From Progne subis subis (lineage: Eukaryota > Chordata > Aves > Passeriformes > Hirundinidae), in NCBI GenBank assembly GCA_022316685.1, contig JAKJHU010001325.1, forward strand, positions 16,980-80,979: DNA of 64,000 nucleotides. The letters are read 5' to 3'. Positions 21,098 through 30,829 of the stretch are shown here, piece by piece. A program made the translations under genes and the position numbers. Numbering within the stretch: the first letter of the stretch is position 1; each line of letters begins with the position of its first letter. The notes beneath the pieces were generated by a model. It had not been told where the DNA came from. It did no database searches and saw only the letters and a program-made list of their open reading frames with translations.

Positions 21098-21352
21098 TTC
21101 CCCGGGCGGGTGGGGAGCTGTGGATAAGTGTGTGTGTGACCTGCAAACAGGCCATTGTTTCCCCGGGCGGGTGGGGAGCTGTGGATAAGCGTGTGTGTGA
21201 CCTGCAAACAGGCCATTGTTTCCCCGGGCAGGTGGGGAGCTGTGGATAAGAGTGTGTGTGACCTGCAAACAGGCCATTGTTTCCCCGGGCAGGTGGGGAG
21301 CTGTGGAAAAGTGTGTGTGTGACCTGCAATCCAGCCCCTTTTCCTCCGGGCG
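21098..21352 (+). repeat. 62-bp tandem repeat in provirus A leader, 4 units
   Basis: Four direct units each contain GGTGGGGAGCTGTGGA, then AAG.GTGTGTGTGACCTGCAA, spaced 61-62 bp. The last unit diverges at CCAGCCCC. Partial relatives occur upstream (GTGTGAGAGTGAGTCACATAG near 20300). Copy 2 has five units. Confidence 0.9.
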
Positions 21353-21841
21353 TGTGGAGTGGGGGGGCAGTAAAGTGTAAGTGACACGCAAATTAGCCTC
21401 ATGGGTGGATTGGCACCAGAGGCGATCAGATTCTGAGCCCTCCTCAGAGACCCAGCTATTACTGGAACCCAGAGACCAAACCCAAGGTGAGGGGGGGCCA
21501 CACAAAGCCACGATTCTCTGGCGACAGGCTTTATGTCCTAAGAGTGTGAAAGAGTGTGTAAAAGTGAAGGAGGAATGAAGTAAAAGTAGATGGAAGAAAG
21601 CACATGTAATGTTGGTTGTTAGATCTTGTTAGAGGGAGGTGTATTATATTTGTGTGGGATAGAAAGGATTTTTGTGTGTGAATAGATAGAAGTAAGTGGT
21701 CTTTAAGTTGTAAGAGAAAGTGAAAAACAGAGGTGGGGGACGAATAGATAAAATCTTGAGAAAAAAAAAAAAAAAAAGGGACAGAAAAACAGTAAGCTGG
21801 ATACAAGGAAAAAAAAAAAAAAAAAAAAGAAGAAAAGAAAA

Positions 21842-23405
21842 AAGAAGAGTGTAAAAAATTACCAACAGAAATACCTCAAGATAGCCCTCTCGGCATTATG
21901 TTAGCTAACTAGGATAAAAACCCTTGTACAAAAAAACAAGGAAAAGGTAAAAATGATACAATTTTGCATGATAGAATGGGCAGAGAAGGAAATAAGATCT
22001 GACAACATTTATTGGCCCAAATACGGCTCTTTTGAGAACTGGATTTGTCAGGCTTTAAATATATTTGTAAATTCAAAAGAACCGTTTAATCCTGAAGAAA
22101 GAAAATATGCCACATGTTGGACAGGAGATTTTAGGAGAATAAAAATCTTTAATGTATCAGAAACACCCGAGACGAAACAAGAAAAGAAAAAGGGGAAAGA
22201 AAAGGGAAGGGAACAAGAAGAAAAGAAGGAAAAAGAGTGGGATCCTTTGCAGGCTTTGCCCCCTCCGTTCCCGCTCGCGCCGTTCGCGGCCGAGGCCCCG
22301 GTCCTGGGTCCTGCTACAGCCCCGCCCGTCCCCAGCGCGGGCTCGCAGCCCCCGGCAGCCCCGCCTGCCCCGGTTCCCGTCCCCAGCGCGGACTGACAGC
22401 CCCCGGCAGCCCCGCCTGCCCCGGTTCCCGTCCCGAGCGTGGGCTGGCAGCCCCCGGCAGCCCCGCCTGCCCCGGTTCCCGTCCCGAGCGTGGGCTGGCA
22501 GCCCTCAGCAGCCCCGCCTGCCCCGGTTCCCGTCCCCAGCGCGGGCTGGCAGCCCCCGGCAGCCCCGGTTCCCGTCCCCAGCGCGGGCTCGCAGCCCCCG
22601 GCAGCCCCGCCTGCCCCGGTTCCCGTCCCCAGCGCGGGCTGGCAGCCCTCAGCAGCCCCGCCTGCCCCGGTTCCCATCCCGAGCTCTGGCTTTCAGCCAG
22701 CAGCAGCGACGCCGGTCCCTCCATACAGCCGAGCCCCAGCCCCGCCGGTGAATTCGTCTGCCCCGACCGCCTGGTCTGCGGCCGCCCTGAGGGCCGTGCC
22801 GGGGGTCCCGTCGGTCCCAGCCGTCCTATCTCCGATCGCTTCCCCCACTGCCCGATCCCCGGCTGCCCTGCCCGTGCCGGCTGCGCTGGGCGCTGCTGCT
22901 GCTGCTTTGTCTCTGCCGGGAGCCGCTGACTCAGCCGCCACCAGCCCCGTGCGGGCTGCCCACGCTCCCCTCTGCTATCCCCCAGAACTGCCCCCTCCTC
23001 TGCCGGTCCCGGCAGCAAACCCCGCCTACGCTCCGCCCTTGGAGGACCGAGCCTCGGCGCTGTGCCCTCCCCTCACCGCCCTTCCTGCCCCGAGCTCCGT
23101 TCCCTCGGTAACCGCAGCGACTGCTCAGAGGAACGACTTCCCCCTAGAAATGCCTTACCGAATCACTAAAAGTTCACTTAAAAAATATACAAGCACTACT
23201 TCTAGAGATAAAATTAATAGAGAAAGGGGAAAAGGAGAAAAAAAAAAAAAAAAAAAAAAATAGAATCCCAATACAAGCCAAGTTTCAGCAGCATTCCAGA
23301 AATGTCTGCTTTTACTGTGGGGGCGAGGGACATTATAGGAAAAATTGTCCTAAGCAGGTAATAAATCTGAAAATCTTCAAAGAGATGAGCACAGAGGAGG
23401 AATAA
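21842..23405 (+). pseudogene. gag: Provirus A gag: matrix, Pro/Ala repeat, nucleocapsid; no capsid
   Basis: A matrix start is recognisable in the stretch I-P-Q-D-S-P-L-G-I-M (about 21870-21903), followed by a TAG. The next frame (21953-22140) continues matrix with Y-W-P-K-Y-G-S-F-E and W-I-C-Q, then a Lys/Glu-rich linker. From about 22240 it is Pro/Ala-rich and made of 17-residue repeats, with a TGA in the second repeat (in both copies). From 23150 a basic segment leads to an intact CCHC zinc knuckle (23307-23348: C-F-Y-C-G-G-E-G-H, then C). No capsid or major homology region lies between. Gag ends at TAA 23403-23405 followed by Gly-Gly-Gln codons. ERV B shows what a capsid of this lineage looks like. 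Confidence 0.75.
22326..22735 (+). repeat. 51-bp coding repeat in provirus A gag, 7 units plus a degenerate one
   Basis: The unit encodes variants of A-G-W-Q-P-P-A-A-P-P-A-P-V-P-V-P-S. One unit is short by three codons. The region is very GC- and CpG-rich compared with the AT-rich proviral body, and all frames on both strands stay open, which generates several spurious ORFs. Copy 2 has a similar unit number but several one-base losses. Confidence 0.85.
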
Positions 23406-23830
23406 GGAGGTCAAAGGCTCTATTTTTTTAGGGGACAATACCATCTAGAGCCTGTGATAATTCTAAAAGTGGGTCCCCAAGAAGAAAAATTGGAATTTGT
23501 AATAGATACATGGGCAGAAAGAACCTGCCTGCTAAATGTACCAAAAGGTTGTAGTGTGAGTAAAGATACTGCAAAGGTAACAAAGGCAAAAAGAGAAACT
23601 TTTACAGTTCCAGTCATTAAAGATGTAGTAATTGAAGGAGAAACTAAAATTTAGGTGGGAGATGTTTTATTAGTCCCAAATGCAGGTAGCAACTTACTAG
23701 GAAGAGACTTACAAGTGAAATTAGGAATAGGGGTTATACCAGAAGATGGGAAAATGACAGCTAAAGTTTTAAAATTAGGCCAAGAGGATGAAAAAAAAAA
23801 AAAAATAATAATAAAAAAAGTTTAAGCTAA
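23406..23830 (+). pseudogene. pro: Provirus A protease, active site D-T-W
   Basis: After the TAA, the reading passes Gly-Gly-Gln and L-K-V-G, then reaches F-V-I-D-T-W-A-E-R-T (DTW at 23505-23513). Retroviral proteases need D-T/S-G; here the Gly codon GGG is TGG in both copies. Further on are the flap-like stretch (V-I-K-D-V-V-I) and an L-L-G-R-D motif near 23690-23710, which ends the protease fold. A TAG at about 23653 and a 13-14-base A-run interrupt the frame. An active enzyme is not expected. Confidence 0.75.
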
Positions 23831-23839
23831 GAAAAGAAA

Positions 23840-25835
23840 TAGGGGAGGATTAAATATCGACCCTATAAGTGTTACAATAGAGAGAGAAGATTGTCCCATA
23901 CGTGTACGTCAATACCCCATATCTTTAGAAGGACGGGAAGGTTGAAGCCAGTAATAGAAGGACTAATAAAGGACGGGACACTAGAACCTTGCATGTCTCC
24001 CCATAATACCCCTATTCTCCCAGTAAAGAAGCCTGATGGGAGTTACAGACTAGTACAAGATTTAAGGGAGGTTAACAAAAGAACTCGGTCTCGTCACCCA
24101 GTAGTACCCAATCCCTATACACTTCTAAGTAAAGTTCCACCCCAGCATGAGTGGTTTAGTGTAGTGGATCTTAAAGATGCTTTTTGGGCCTGTCCACTGG
24201 CCAAGGAGAGCCGAGATATTTTTGCCTTTGAATGGGAAGATCCAAAAAAAAAAAAACTGGAAGAAAGCAGCAATTAAGATGGACAAAATTACCCCAGGGG
24301 TTCACGGAGTCTCCAAACTTATTTGGGCAAGCCTTAAAAAAAAAAAAAAAAAATACTGCAAGCCTTCTCCACTCCTCCTAGAATACAAATTATCCAATAT
24401 GTGGATGATCTTCTACTATCTGGGGAAGATGAGGTTGAAGTTAGAGAGGCTACAATAAAACTTTTAAATTTTCTTGGGGAAAAAAAAAAAAAAAAGGATT
24501 AAGGGTATCAAAAGGGAAGCTGCAATTCATAGAACAAGAGGTGAAATATCTTGGACACTTGATAAGTAAGGGTAGTCAGAGGCTCAGTTCAGAGATAATT
24601 GCAAGAATGTTATCCCTTCCACCTCCCTCTTCAAAGAGGGAAATCAGAAAGCTACTCGGATTACTAGGATATTGTAGATTATGGATTGAGGGGTATACAC
24701 AAGCAGTAAAATTCTTGTATGAGAAATTGACAGAGGGAGATAATATAAAATGGACCAAGGAAGAGGATGATAACTTAGAAAAATTGAAGTTAAATCTAGC
24801 CTCAATACCAGCTTTAAGCTTACCTTCATTAGAAAAACCCTTTCATCTGTATGTGAATGTAGAAAAGGGGGTAGCTCATGGAGTTGTGGTCCAGGAGTGG
24901 GGAGGAGTAAAGAGACCAGTAGTTTATTTATCAGAGATGTTGGACCCAGTGAGCCACGGCTGGCCAGTATGTATTCAAGCTATAGCCGCTACTGCAATCC
25001 TGGTAGAAGAAAGTCGTAAACTTACTTTTGGAGGTAAACTAATTGTGTGCACACCTCATGCGGTTCGAAATGTGCTAAATCAGAAAGCTGAGAAATAGTT
25101 GACAGACTCTAGAATGTTAAAATATGAAGCAATCTTGATAGATAGTGATGATCTGACATTAGAGGTAAACAGGAGTTTAAATCCAGCTCAATTCCTATAT
25201 GGAGAACCAGCAGATAACCTAATGCATAACTGTTTAGAAATTATCCAATATCAAACAAAAGTTCGGGGGGGATCTTGAAGAACAAGCCCTTTCAGAAGGG
25301 GAAATTATCTATGTGGATGGTTCCTCCAGATGTCTACAAGGAAAAAGAATGTCAGGTTATGCAGTAGTTGATGGAAGAAACATGCAAACTATTGAAAAAG
25401 GAAAATTACCTTCAAACTGGTCAGCTCAAACTTGTGAATTATATGCTTTAAAAAGGCACTAGAATATTTAGCACACAAGAAAGGAACTATATACACTGAT
25501 TCAAGGTATGCTTTTAGAGTAGTACATACTTTTGGAAAAATTTGGGAAGAAAGAGGACTGCTTAACTCAAGAGGAAAAGGATTAGTACATGAAGGACTCC
25601 TTTTAGAGATTTTAGAGGCATTAAAACTACCTGAAGAAATAGCTATAGTACACATTAAGGGACACCAAAAAGGAGTGACCCCAGAAATAAGAGGAAATAA
25701 TTTAGCAGATCAGGAAGCTAAAGATGCAGCAGAAAATGGAGCTGAAAGAGTCATGTTAATATTAACTCCAAATGAAGAAAAATTGGAAATCCCAAAGTTT
25801 AGTGAAGCAGAAAAAAAACAGAATTAAACAAGATA
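23840..25835 (+). pseudogene. pol: Provirus A reverse transcriptase and RNase H
   Basis: The RT fingers/palm region is clear in 23891-24277: [13 protein letters not shown], then a D-L-K-D-A-F motif near 24169. The catalytic Y-V-D-D lies at 24398-24409. The thumb (Y-L-G-H) and connection follow in a 185-codon frame (24541-25098). RNase H has Y-V-D-G-S-S (Asp at 25316-25318) and T-D-S-R-Y-A (25494). Expanded A-runs at about 24245, 24337 and 24480, and a G-run near 25265, break the frame. Several of these runs are shorter and frame-compatible in copy 2, while copy 2 has different losses. RT copies the viral RNA and RNase H removes the template. Confidence 0.8.
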
Positions 25836-27003
25836 GGAGGAGAACAGTCTGAATCAGGGAAATGGAAACTTCCTGATGGGAGACAATTACTTAATAAAAT
25901 ACTAGCTAAAAAAATATTAGAAGATATGTATCAGAAAACCCACTGGGGTACTCAAGCTTTGTGTGATCATTTTTTAAGGAACTATGGATGCATTGGGATT
26001 TTTGGAGTAGCAAATCAAGTAATTGAAAAATGTATAACTTGCCAAAAGATAAACAAAAAGGTAATGAGAAAAACAACATTAGGAGGTCGTGAGTTAGCTC
26101 TTAGACCATTTCAAAGTATTCAAGTAGATTTTACTGAACTTCCTCAAGTACAGAGATGGAAATATTTATTAGTAATAACAGACCATTTAAACCCACTGGG
26201 TAGAAGCAGTTCCCACTACCAAGGCCTCAGCCAACAGGGTAAGTAAGACCCTTTTAGAGCAGATTATTCCCAGATATGGAATAGTTGATAGAATAGACTC
26301 AGACAGAGGAACGCATTTTACGTCAAAAGTGTTACAACAGCTAATTCAATCTTTAGGGATAAAATGGGAGCTGCATACCCCATGGCATCCACAGAGTTCT
26401 GGTCGTGTTGAAAGGATGAACCAAACTTTAAAGAAAACTTTGACCAAATTAATAGTTGAAACCCAAATGTTATGAGTACAATGCCTACCTTTGGCCTTAT
26501 TGAGGATCCGAACACAACCCAGATCAGACCTGGGAGTGTCACCCTATGAAATGATGTTTGGGTTACCCTTTTTAACCACTCAACATGAAAATGCTACCTA
26601 TGAGGTAGGGGAAATAAGCGTTAAAAGGTACATTAACACCATTGCAAAAACTCTTGAAAACTTACGGTTAAAAGGAATAATCCCTCAAACCACACTTTTA
26701 GACTTTAAAATCCATAATGTTCATCCAGGGGAATGGGTGCTAGTAAAAACCTAGAAAGAACAATCTTTAACTCCTCAATGGGAAGGTCCTTTTCAGGTAT
26801 TGCTGAGGACCGAGGCTGCAATCCGGACCAAGGAACGAGGGTGGATCCACGCCAGCAGAATCAAAGGGCCTGTGGATGAACCTAAGGAGTGGACAATTGC
26901 ATCTGAACCGGGTGATACAAAACCGACTCTTAAACGGGGACTGGGTGGTAATGAACTGGGAAGACCCAAATGGTCCCAGAAACATACCCAGGATCACACC
27001 TAA
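25836..27003 (+). pseudogene. pol: Provirus A integrase
   Basis: A zinc-binding HHCC domain is visible (H-W-G-T-Q near 25940; C-I-T-C-Q near 26032). The catalytic D,D-35-E residues can all be placed: V-D-F-T-E near 26125, D-S-D-R-G-T-H-F (second Asp 26302-26304), and G-R-V-E-R-M-N (Glu 26410-26412), 36 codons after the second Asp. The C-terminal domain has W-E-G-P-F-Q-V-L, a GPY/F-type signature of gammaretroviral and related integrases, ending near 27003. An extra A in H-L-...-W near 26190 and stops near 26473 and 26752 disrupt it. Integrase inserts viral DNA into host DNA. Confidence 0.8.
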
Positions 27004-27511
27004 TTGGGAGATAAGGCCAACCTTATATCAGTGGTTTCAAGTACTGCCTGGACAAGCTTTGAGACGTCTCAGATACCCTCCCTAGGGAGGAATACTTCCA
27101 CTCCCAACAGGAGGATCAGGACTGTTTCGGACAGAGAACTCTTGTATTCACGCCTTAGCCTGTGATTTATACAAGGAGGAAGAGAAGCTGCAACTTCCAC
27201 CAGTGCCAGACCAAATACCCTGTTTGATCCACCCAAATACCAGACATGCTAGCTGGGTTAAATGTAAATGTTTAAATTGTGGGAAGAATTGGTATTGTAG
27301 TTCACACAAGCGATGCTCTCGTTGCAGGAATTGTCAAGGGCCAAATCGATCTCCTATCCAAGTAGAATTTAAAGAAACTGAAATAATAACTTTGTTTTGT
27401 GGATGGGAATTATTAGTGCCTGTTGAATGGGAAATACTGGAAGAACAGTGGGAAATGACAGTTAAGGAGTGTCAAAAACGATTTGTCTGGAAATTAGCTA
27501 AGAGGAAGTGA
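26876..27511 (+). CDS. Cys-rich open frame in the env position (function unknown)
   Basis: The frame starts at ATG 26876 inside the end of integrase, overlapping by about 128 bp in another frame, exactly as env does in gammaretroviruses. It is open to 27511 except for one TAG at 27083-27085. The N-terminal 69 codons are Trp/Pro-rich with no signal peptide. Past the TAG is a ~140-codon segment with a compact cysteine block K-C-K-C-L-N-C-G-K-N-W-Y-C, then H-K-R-C-S-R-C-R-N-C. This looks metal-binding, though I recognise no family. The segment 27203-27511 (from GTG) is intact in copy 2 with a single Met-to-Thr change, despite indels all around. It could be an accessory protein, an env leader, or a fortuitous frame. 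Confidence 0.45.
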
Positions 27512-28143
27512 CAAGGAAATAGAGGGCAAGACCAGATTGGCCTCTGTATTCGCCACCAAGAAGATCAAATACACCTGCTGTGGGTTGCAACCCCATAGGC
27601 ATGGGAGGTGGGAGTATAAGCCATACTGGACCTCTGTTACTCCTTTTTCTGTCACTCAGTTTTTGTCTTCTCCCTTTTGGGATATCGACAAGGCCATGTT
27701 ACAGATGTTATCAAAAGCTGTGCATGGAAAGACACTGAAGTTCTTTTTTTTATCTCTCACACTCATGTCAACAGTCACTGTTATAACCCATCCAAATTAG
27801 GCAATTGCATACATAAAGGGAAGAAGTACTAGATTGCAGAGAACTTAAGAGCTAGTGGGATAATGTGCTGGGAGTAGAATAGTAGAAAAAGTTAGGCTTC
27901 TTCCTTTTATGCGCTACAGCTAGTCTAATATTTCTTCCTTGTTTAATTCCCTGTTTCATTCGGCTCATCACCAGTGTGGTACAAGGCATGCAATTAGTGA
28001 ACATGGACCAGAATTTGCGTACAACAACAATACCACAAAGGATTATGATATTAAAGAAACAAAATAATATAGAAGACCCCTTCAAAGAAGCGAGATTGAT
28101 TTGTGAAAAATATGAGCGAATAATAAAGGCTAGAAAACAATAA
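27512..28143 (+). pseudogene. env: Provirus A env remnant (SU scrap, membrane anchor and tail)
   Basis: A 264-bp frame (27537-27800) ends in a hydrophobic segment. In another frame at about 27675-27825 there is a cysteine/Asn-containing, SU-like scrap. The best evidence is 27889-28143, 84 codons without ATG near its start. It has a hydrophobic anchor (G-F-F-L-L-C-A-T-A-S-L-I-F-L-P-C-L), then R-L-I-T-S-V-V-Q-G-M and a basic tail ending in TAA, the layout of a gammaretroviral TM anchor and cytoplasmic tail. The ectodomain, fusion peptide and disulfide motif are missing, so env is largely deleted. Confidence 0.55.
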
Positions 28144-28167
28144 ATATTGCTCGAGCCAAATTAATTA

Positions 28168-28187
28168 TAAAAAGAAAGAGGGAGGAT
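28168..28187 (+). promoter_or_regulatory. Provirus A polypurine tract
   Basis: AAAAAGAAAGAGGGAGGA lies directly before the 3' LTR, where plus-strand DNA synthesis is primed. Confidence 0.75.
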
Positions 28188-28739
28188 TGTGAAAAATGCA
28201 TATTATATGGCTCTACGCAAGATATTTATTATATGTATTATGTTGTATTGATTGTTAGTGTTGTATTAATAGTTTGATAGTATGGTGAATGTAGTTTTGT
28301 AGTTAAAATGTGGTTTTTGTATGCCAGCCACAGGAAAACGTAAATCTTTCAGGGAAAGGGAATTTACTGCTTTCTTATCAGTAGAGACCAAACTCTTCTT
28401 GCAGCTTTTTAGACTGGTAGACGCCATAGAGATTAAGGAAGAGAAGTGATACTGAACAGAAACAACACCTTGTTTAAATGGAATGTATGCATCATGTATG
28501 AAATGTATGAATATTCAACAGGCTATTGCTTTTAAGAGATAATCCTTTGTTAAGGGGGGTCCTTCTCCGAAGCTTTTCGCTCGGGGAGGCACCCAGACGT
28601 CTGTAACTTTGTTTTTATTGTCTCGTATTGTCCTATCTCTAAAATTGTTCAATTTTTTTACTCTAATTCAATTTTTATAACCATCTTATTTACTATTAAA
28701 CTTTTAAAATTTTAAAACAAGTGATTGGCGTTTATCACA
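28188..28739 (+). repeat. Provirus A 3' LTR
   Basis: 552 bp, indistinguishable by eye from 19149-19700. It is followed by the target duplication CAAG (28740-28743) and ERV B pol sequence. Confidence 0.95.
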
Positions 28740-29293
28740 CAAGTATGGTTATATAAACTGAGAAACCAAGATGAGAAAATATGTCCTAGTGTATGGTATG
28801 CTCCTGGGGAAATTGGCAAATTAAATATTCAAGTAAGGTTATCGTCATAAATTTGGAGTTTTTAATAAGAGTGAAACAATGTTCTATTTTACCCAATAGT
28901 AGGCAAGGACTTAAGCCAGTGATTGAAAGGTTTGAAAGTTTTAAAGTTTAAGTTAGAATTTGTAAAATCAGAAGTAAAATATTTGGGTCATTGGCTGAAT
29001 AAAGGAACAAAGAAGCTGGACCCTAAAAAAATATTTTGTATACTTGCCTTATTTTCTCCCAGTACAAAGAGGGAGTTGTAACAGCTGTTGGGGTTATTAG
29101 GATATTGTAAGCAATAGATAAAAAGCTATAGTCAAAAAGTAAATTTTTTATATAAAAAGTTAACAGCAAGAACAGTAAGATGAAACCAAGAGGATGAAGA
29201 GAAATGGGAACATTTAAAGGGTGCCCCAATACAGGCCCCAGTGCTCAGCCTCCCAGATTTGGGGAAAACAAACAAACAAACAAACAAACAAAC
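28740..29293 (+). pseudogene. pol: ERV B reverse transcriptase remnant
   Basis: After provirus A the old pol resumes. It reads G-L-K-P-V-I-E (about 28908-28930) and then jumps directly to the RT thumb V-K-Y-L-G-H-W-L (about 28975-29000). The fingers and palm including YVDD, roughly 190 codons in provirus A, are therefore deleted. The R-E-L...L-L-G-L-L-G-Y-C stretch (about 29070-29110) matches the thumb in provirus A. The trace breaks in an (AAAC)n run at 29266-29293 where LTR D begins. Confidence 0.7.
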
Positions 29294-30829
29294 TGTCATG
29301 GGTTAGTACAGTTTAGTTTTTAGTTATAAAAGAATGTAAAATAATTCTCCAGGTCAGGACCTGAGAATTGCTTTGGAAGAGACAGAGACCTATCAGAGAG
29401 TTAGTTGGAATATTGACATCTGTTCTGACCACTGAAATTGTTAGCTGCGACTTTGGGAAGTACCATATAAAACCCCGTGAATTTCCTGTAAGTGGGTTTT
29501 TTTTCTTTCTTCCTTTGGCTAGAGAGAGACAGGTAACATCGAGCTGGGCCTGCTGCTCCCTGCTTTTTGGGGGGGAGCTGGCCTGAGGCCTGGCCGGATT
29601 CCATCGGCTCCCGGGGGAAGGAGAGGTTGCTGTCTTGTGGTGGCTGCTTTCTTCAGGTTTCCTTGGAATGGAGAAGAATCTCTGCTGGGCCCCTGATGGG
29701 AGCTATGAGCACTGTTTAGGCTGGGGCCACCCCGATTTGCACTGAGGGGTGGGCTGAGAAGGCATTTATGATCTTGCCTGAGTTTTTTTTTCTGGACTGC
29801 CTGAGTGCTCCAATCTCTGATGTTTCTGCGTGAGTTTTACCTTATCAGAGCGGCCTTGAACATCTAACACTAGGAGCTACAGAGAGTGAGAGACAAAAAC
29901 TACAAACAGATTTAACTCTTTCCTAGCAACATGAAGCTTCCAGAGCTTGGCCCTTCTCTGAGAGAGTAAGGAAAGACAGAGTAAACATAAAGAACAACAG
30001 CATGAAGTCAGTAGAGCAAGAGTGAAAAGACTATTAGGACAGAGGGTTTTAGAGTTAGTTCTTCTAGTCTTACTTGAGCCATGGAAATGAACTCTATATT
30101 TAGATCATTCCTGTAAATCATGGAAAAGATATGCATTTGGGGAGATGATTGTTTTTTGTATAAATTTAAGCAAAAGTGTTTGTGATAGACTAAGTAATAT
30201 CCTATAAGATGCTTGAACAGAGATAAAAATGAGAAGCCCCCTGTGCCAGTGAAAAAGTGAGAAGATATCTCTGTACCTTGAAGTGAAGACTCCTTTGCTT
30301 TGGAGTTATTTATCTTTAAAAAGTGACACGCCAGGATGCAAAAGTCTAAGACCCATGACCCATCAGCAGCTTGGGAAACTGCTCCTGGGAGGGTCACAAA
30401 GGCAGGTTTCTCCAGGCGGTTGTTTTTGTGACAGTTTAAAACCCACAAGAGAACTGTTCTAAGCTGTCAGTGGGATCCATGACTCTTCCCCTAATGAATT
30501 GATGAAAGACTATTATCAGATAGTGAAACTGACTGAAAATTACAAGTTTTGTTTCTTTATGTTGTTTTGTAAGAAAGTGAACAGTTTGTAAGGGGAGGGA
30601 AAAGTGTTTTTGAAGTTTCATTCCATTTTATTTTTTTTCCAACTTTCTGTTTTTCTATTCTTTTAATGTAAGTTAATAAACTATTTGTTAATTTTAAGGT
30701 TCAGCCTGCTTTGTTTTTCTCCTAGTCTCTCTCTCACAAAAAGAGTAAGTACCAAGACCAAAATTTAGTAAATGTGAAACCATTACCTTAAGTAGTGTTT
30801 CTGCCCAGTTTAAAATTAAACCTATAACA
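29294..30829 (+). mobile_element. LTR element D inserted in ERV B pol
   Basis: A 1536-bp segment beginning TGTCATGGGTTAG and ending CCTATAACA interrupts pol; pol coding trace resumes directly after it. The 5-bp flanks CAAAC (29289-29293) and CCAAC (30830-30834) match at four of five bases. AATAAA occurs near 30675. It is probably a long solo LTR; no internal genes are seen. The minus-strand 146-codon frame at 30008-30448 has no recognisable domain. Confidence 0.6.

Larger units (their letters stand above)
19725..21840 (+). other. Provirus A leader (5' untranslated, about 2.1 kb)
   Basis: An unusually long leader. It contains a strong splice donor ATAG|GTAAGT (GT at 19958-19959), a 31-base A-run (20160-20190), a GC-rich middle (20400-21050) and the 62-bp repeats at 21098-21352. 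Open frames here are short, frame-scattered or repeat-driven on the minus strand. Packaging or translation-control elements would be expected here, but none can be assigned. Confidence 0.6.
19149..28739 (+). mobile_element. Provirus A, young gammaretrovirus-like ERV
   Basis: A 9591-bp provirus is bounded by two 552-bp LTRs in which I find no difference by eye, and by a perfect 4-bp target duplication CAAG (19145-19148 and 28740-28743). Four-base duplications are typical of gammaretroviruses. Order: LTR, primer site, leader with splice donor and 62-bp repeats, gag, protease, RT, RNase H, integrase, cysteine-rich frame, env remnant, polypurine tract, LTR. It lies between protease and RT of ERV B. 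Missing or altered parts are capsid, most of env, and the protease DTG motif. The same insertion is present in copy 2. Confidence 0.93.

Noticed and set aside
21098..21352. Regularly spaced repeats as a possible CRISPR array
   Set aside because: Units are contiguous direct repeats without distinct spacers, in a vertebrate retroviral leader; no cas-like gene.
20791..21511. Minus-strand frames of 155-236 codons with His/Thr/Pro repeats
   Set aside because: They arise from the 62-bp leader repeats read in reverse.
22048..23018. Long open frames on the minus strand and in alternate plus frames over the Pro/Ala repeat
   Set aside because: GC-rich 51-bp repeats keep all frames open; only the frame linking matrix to the zinc knuckle is meaningful.
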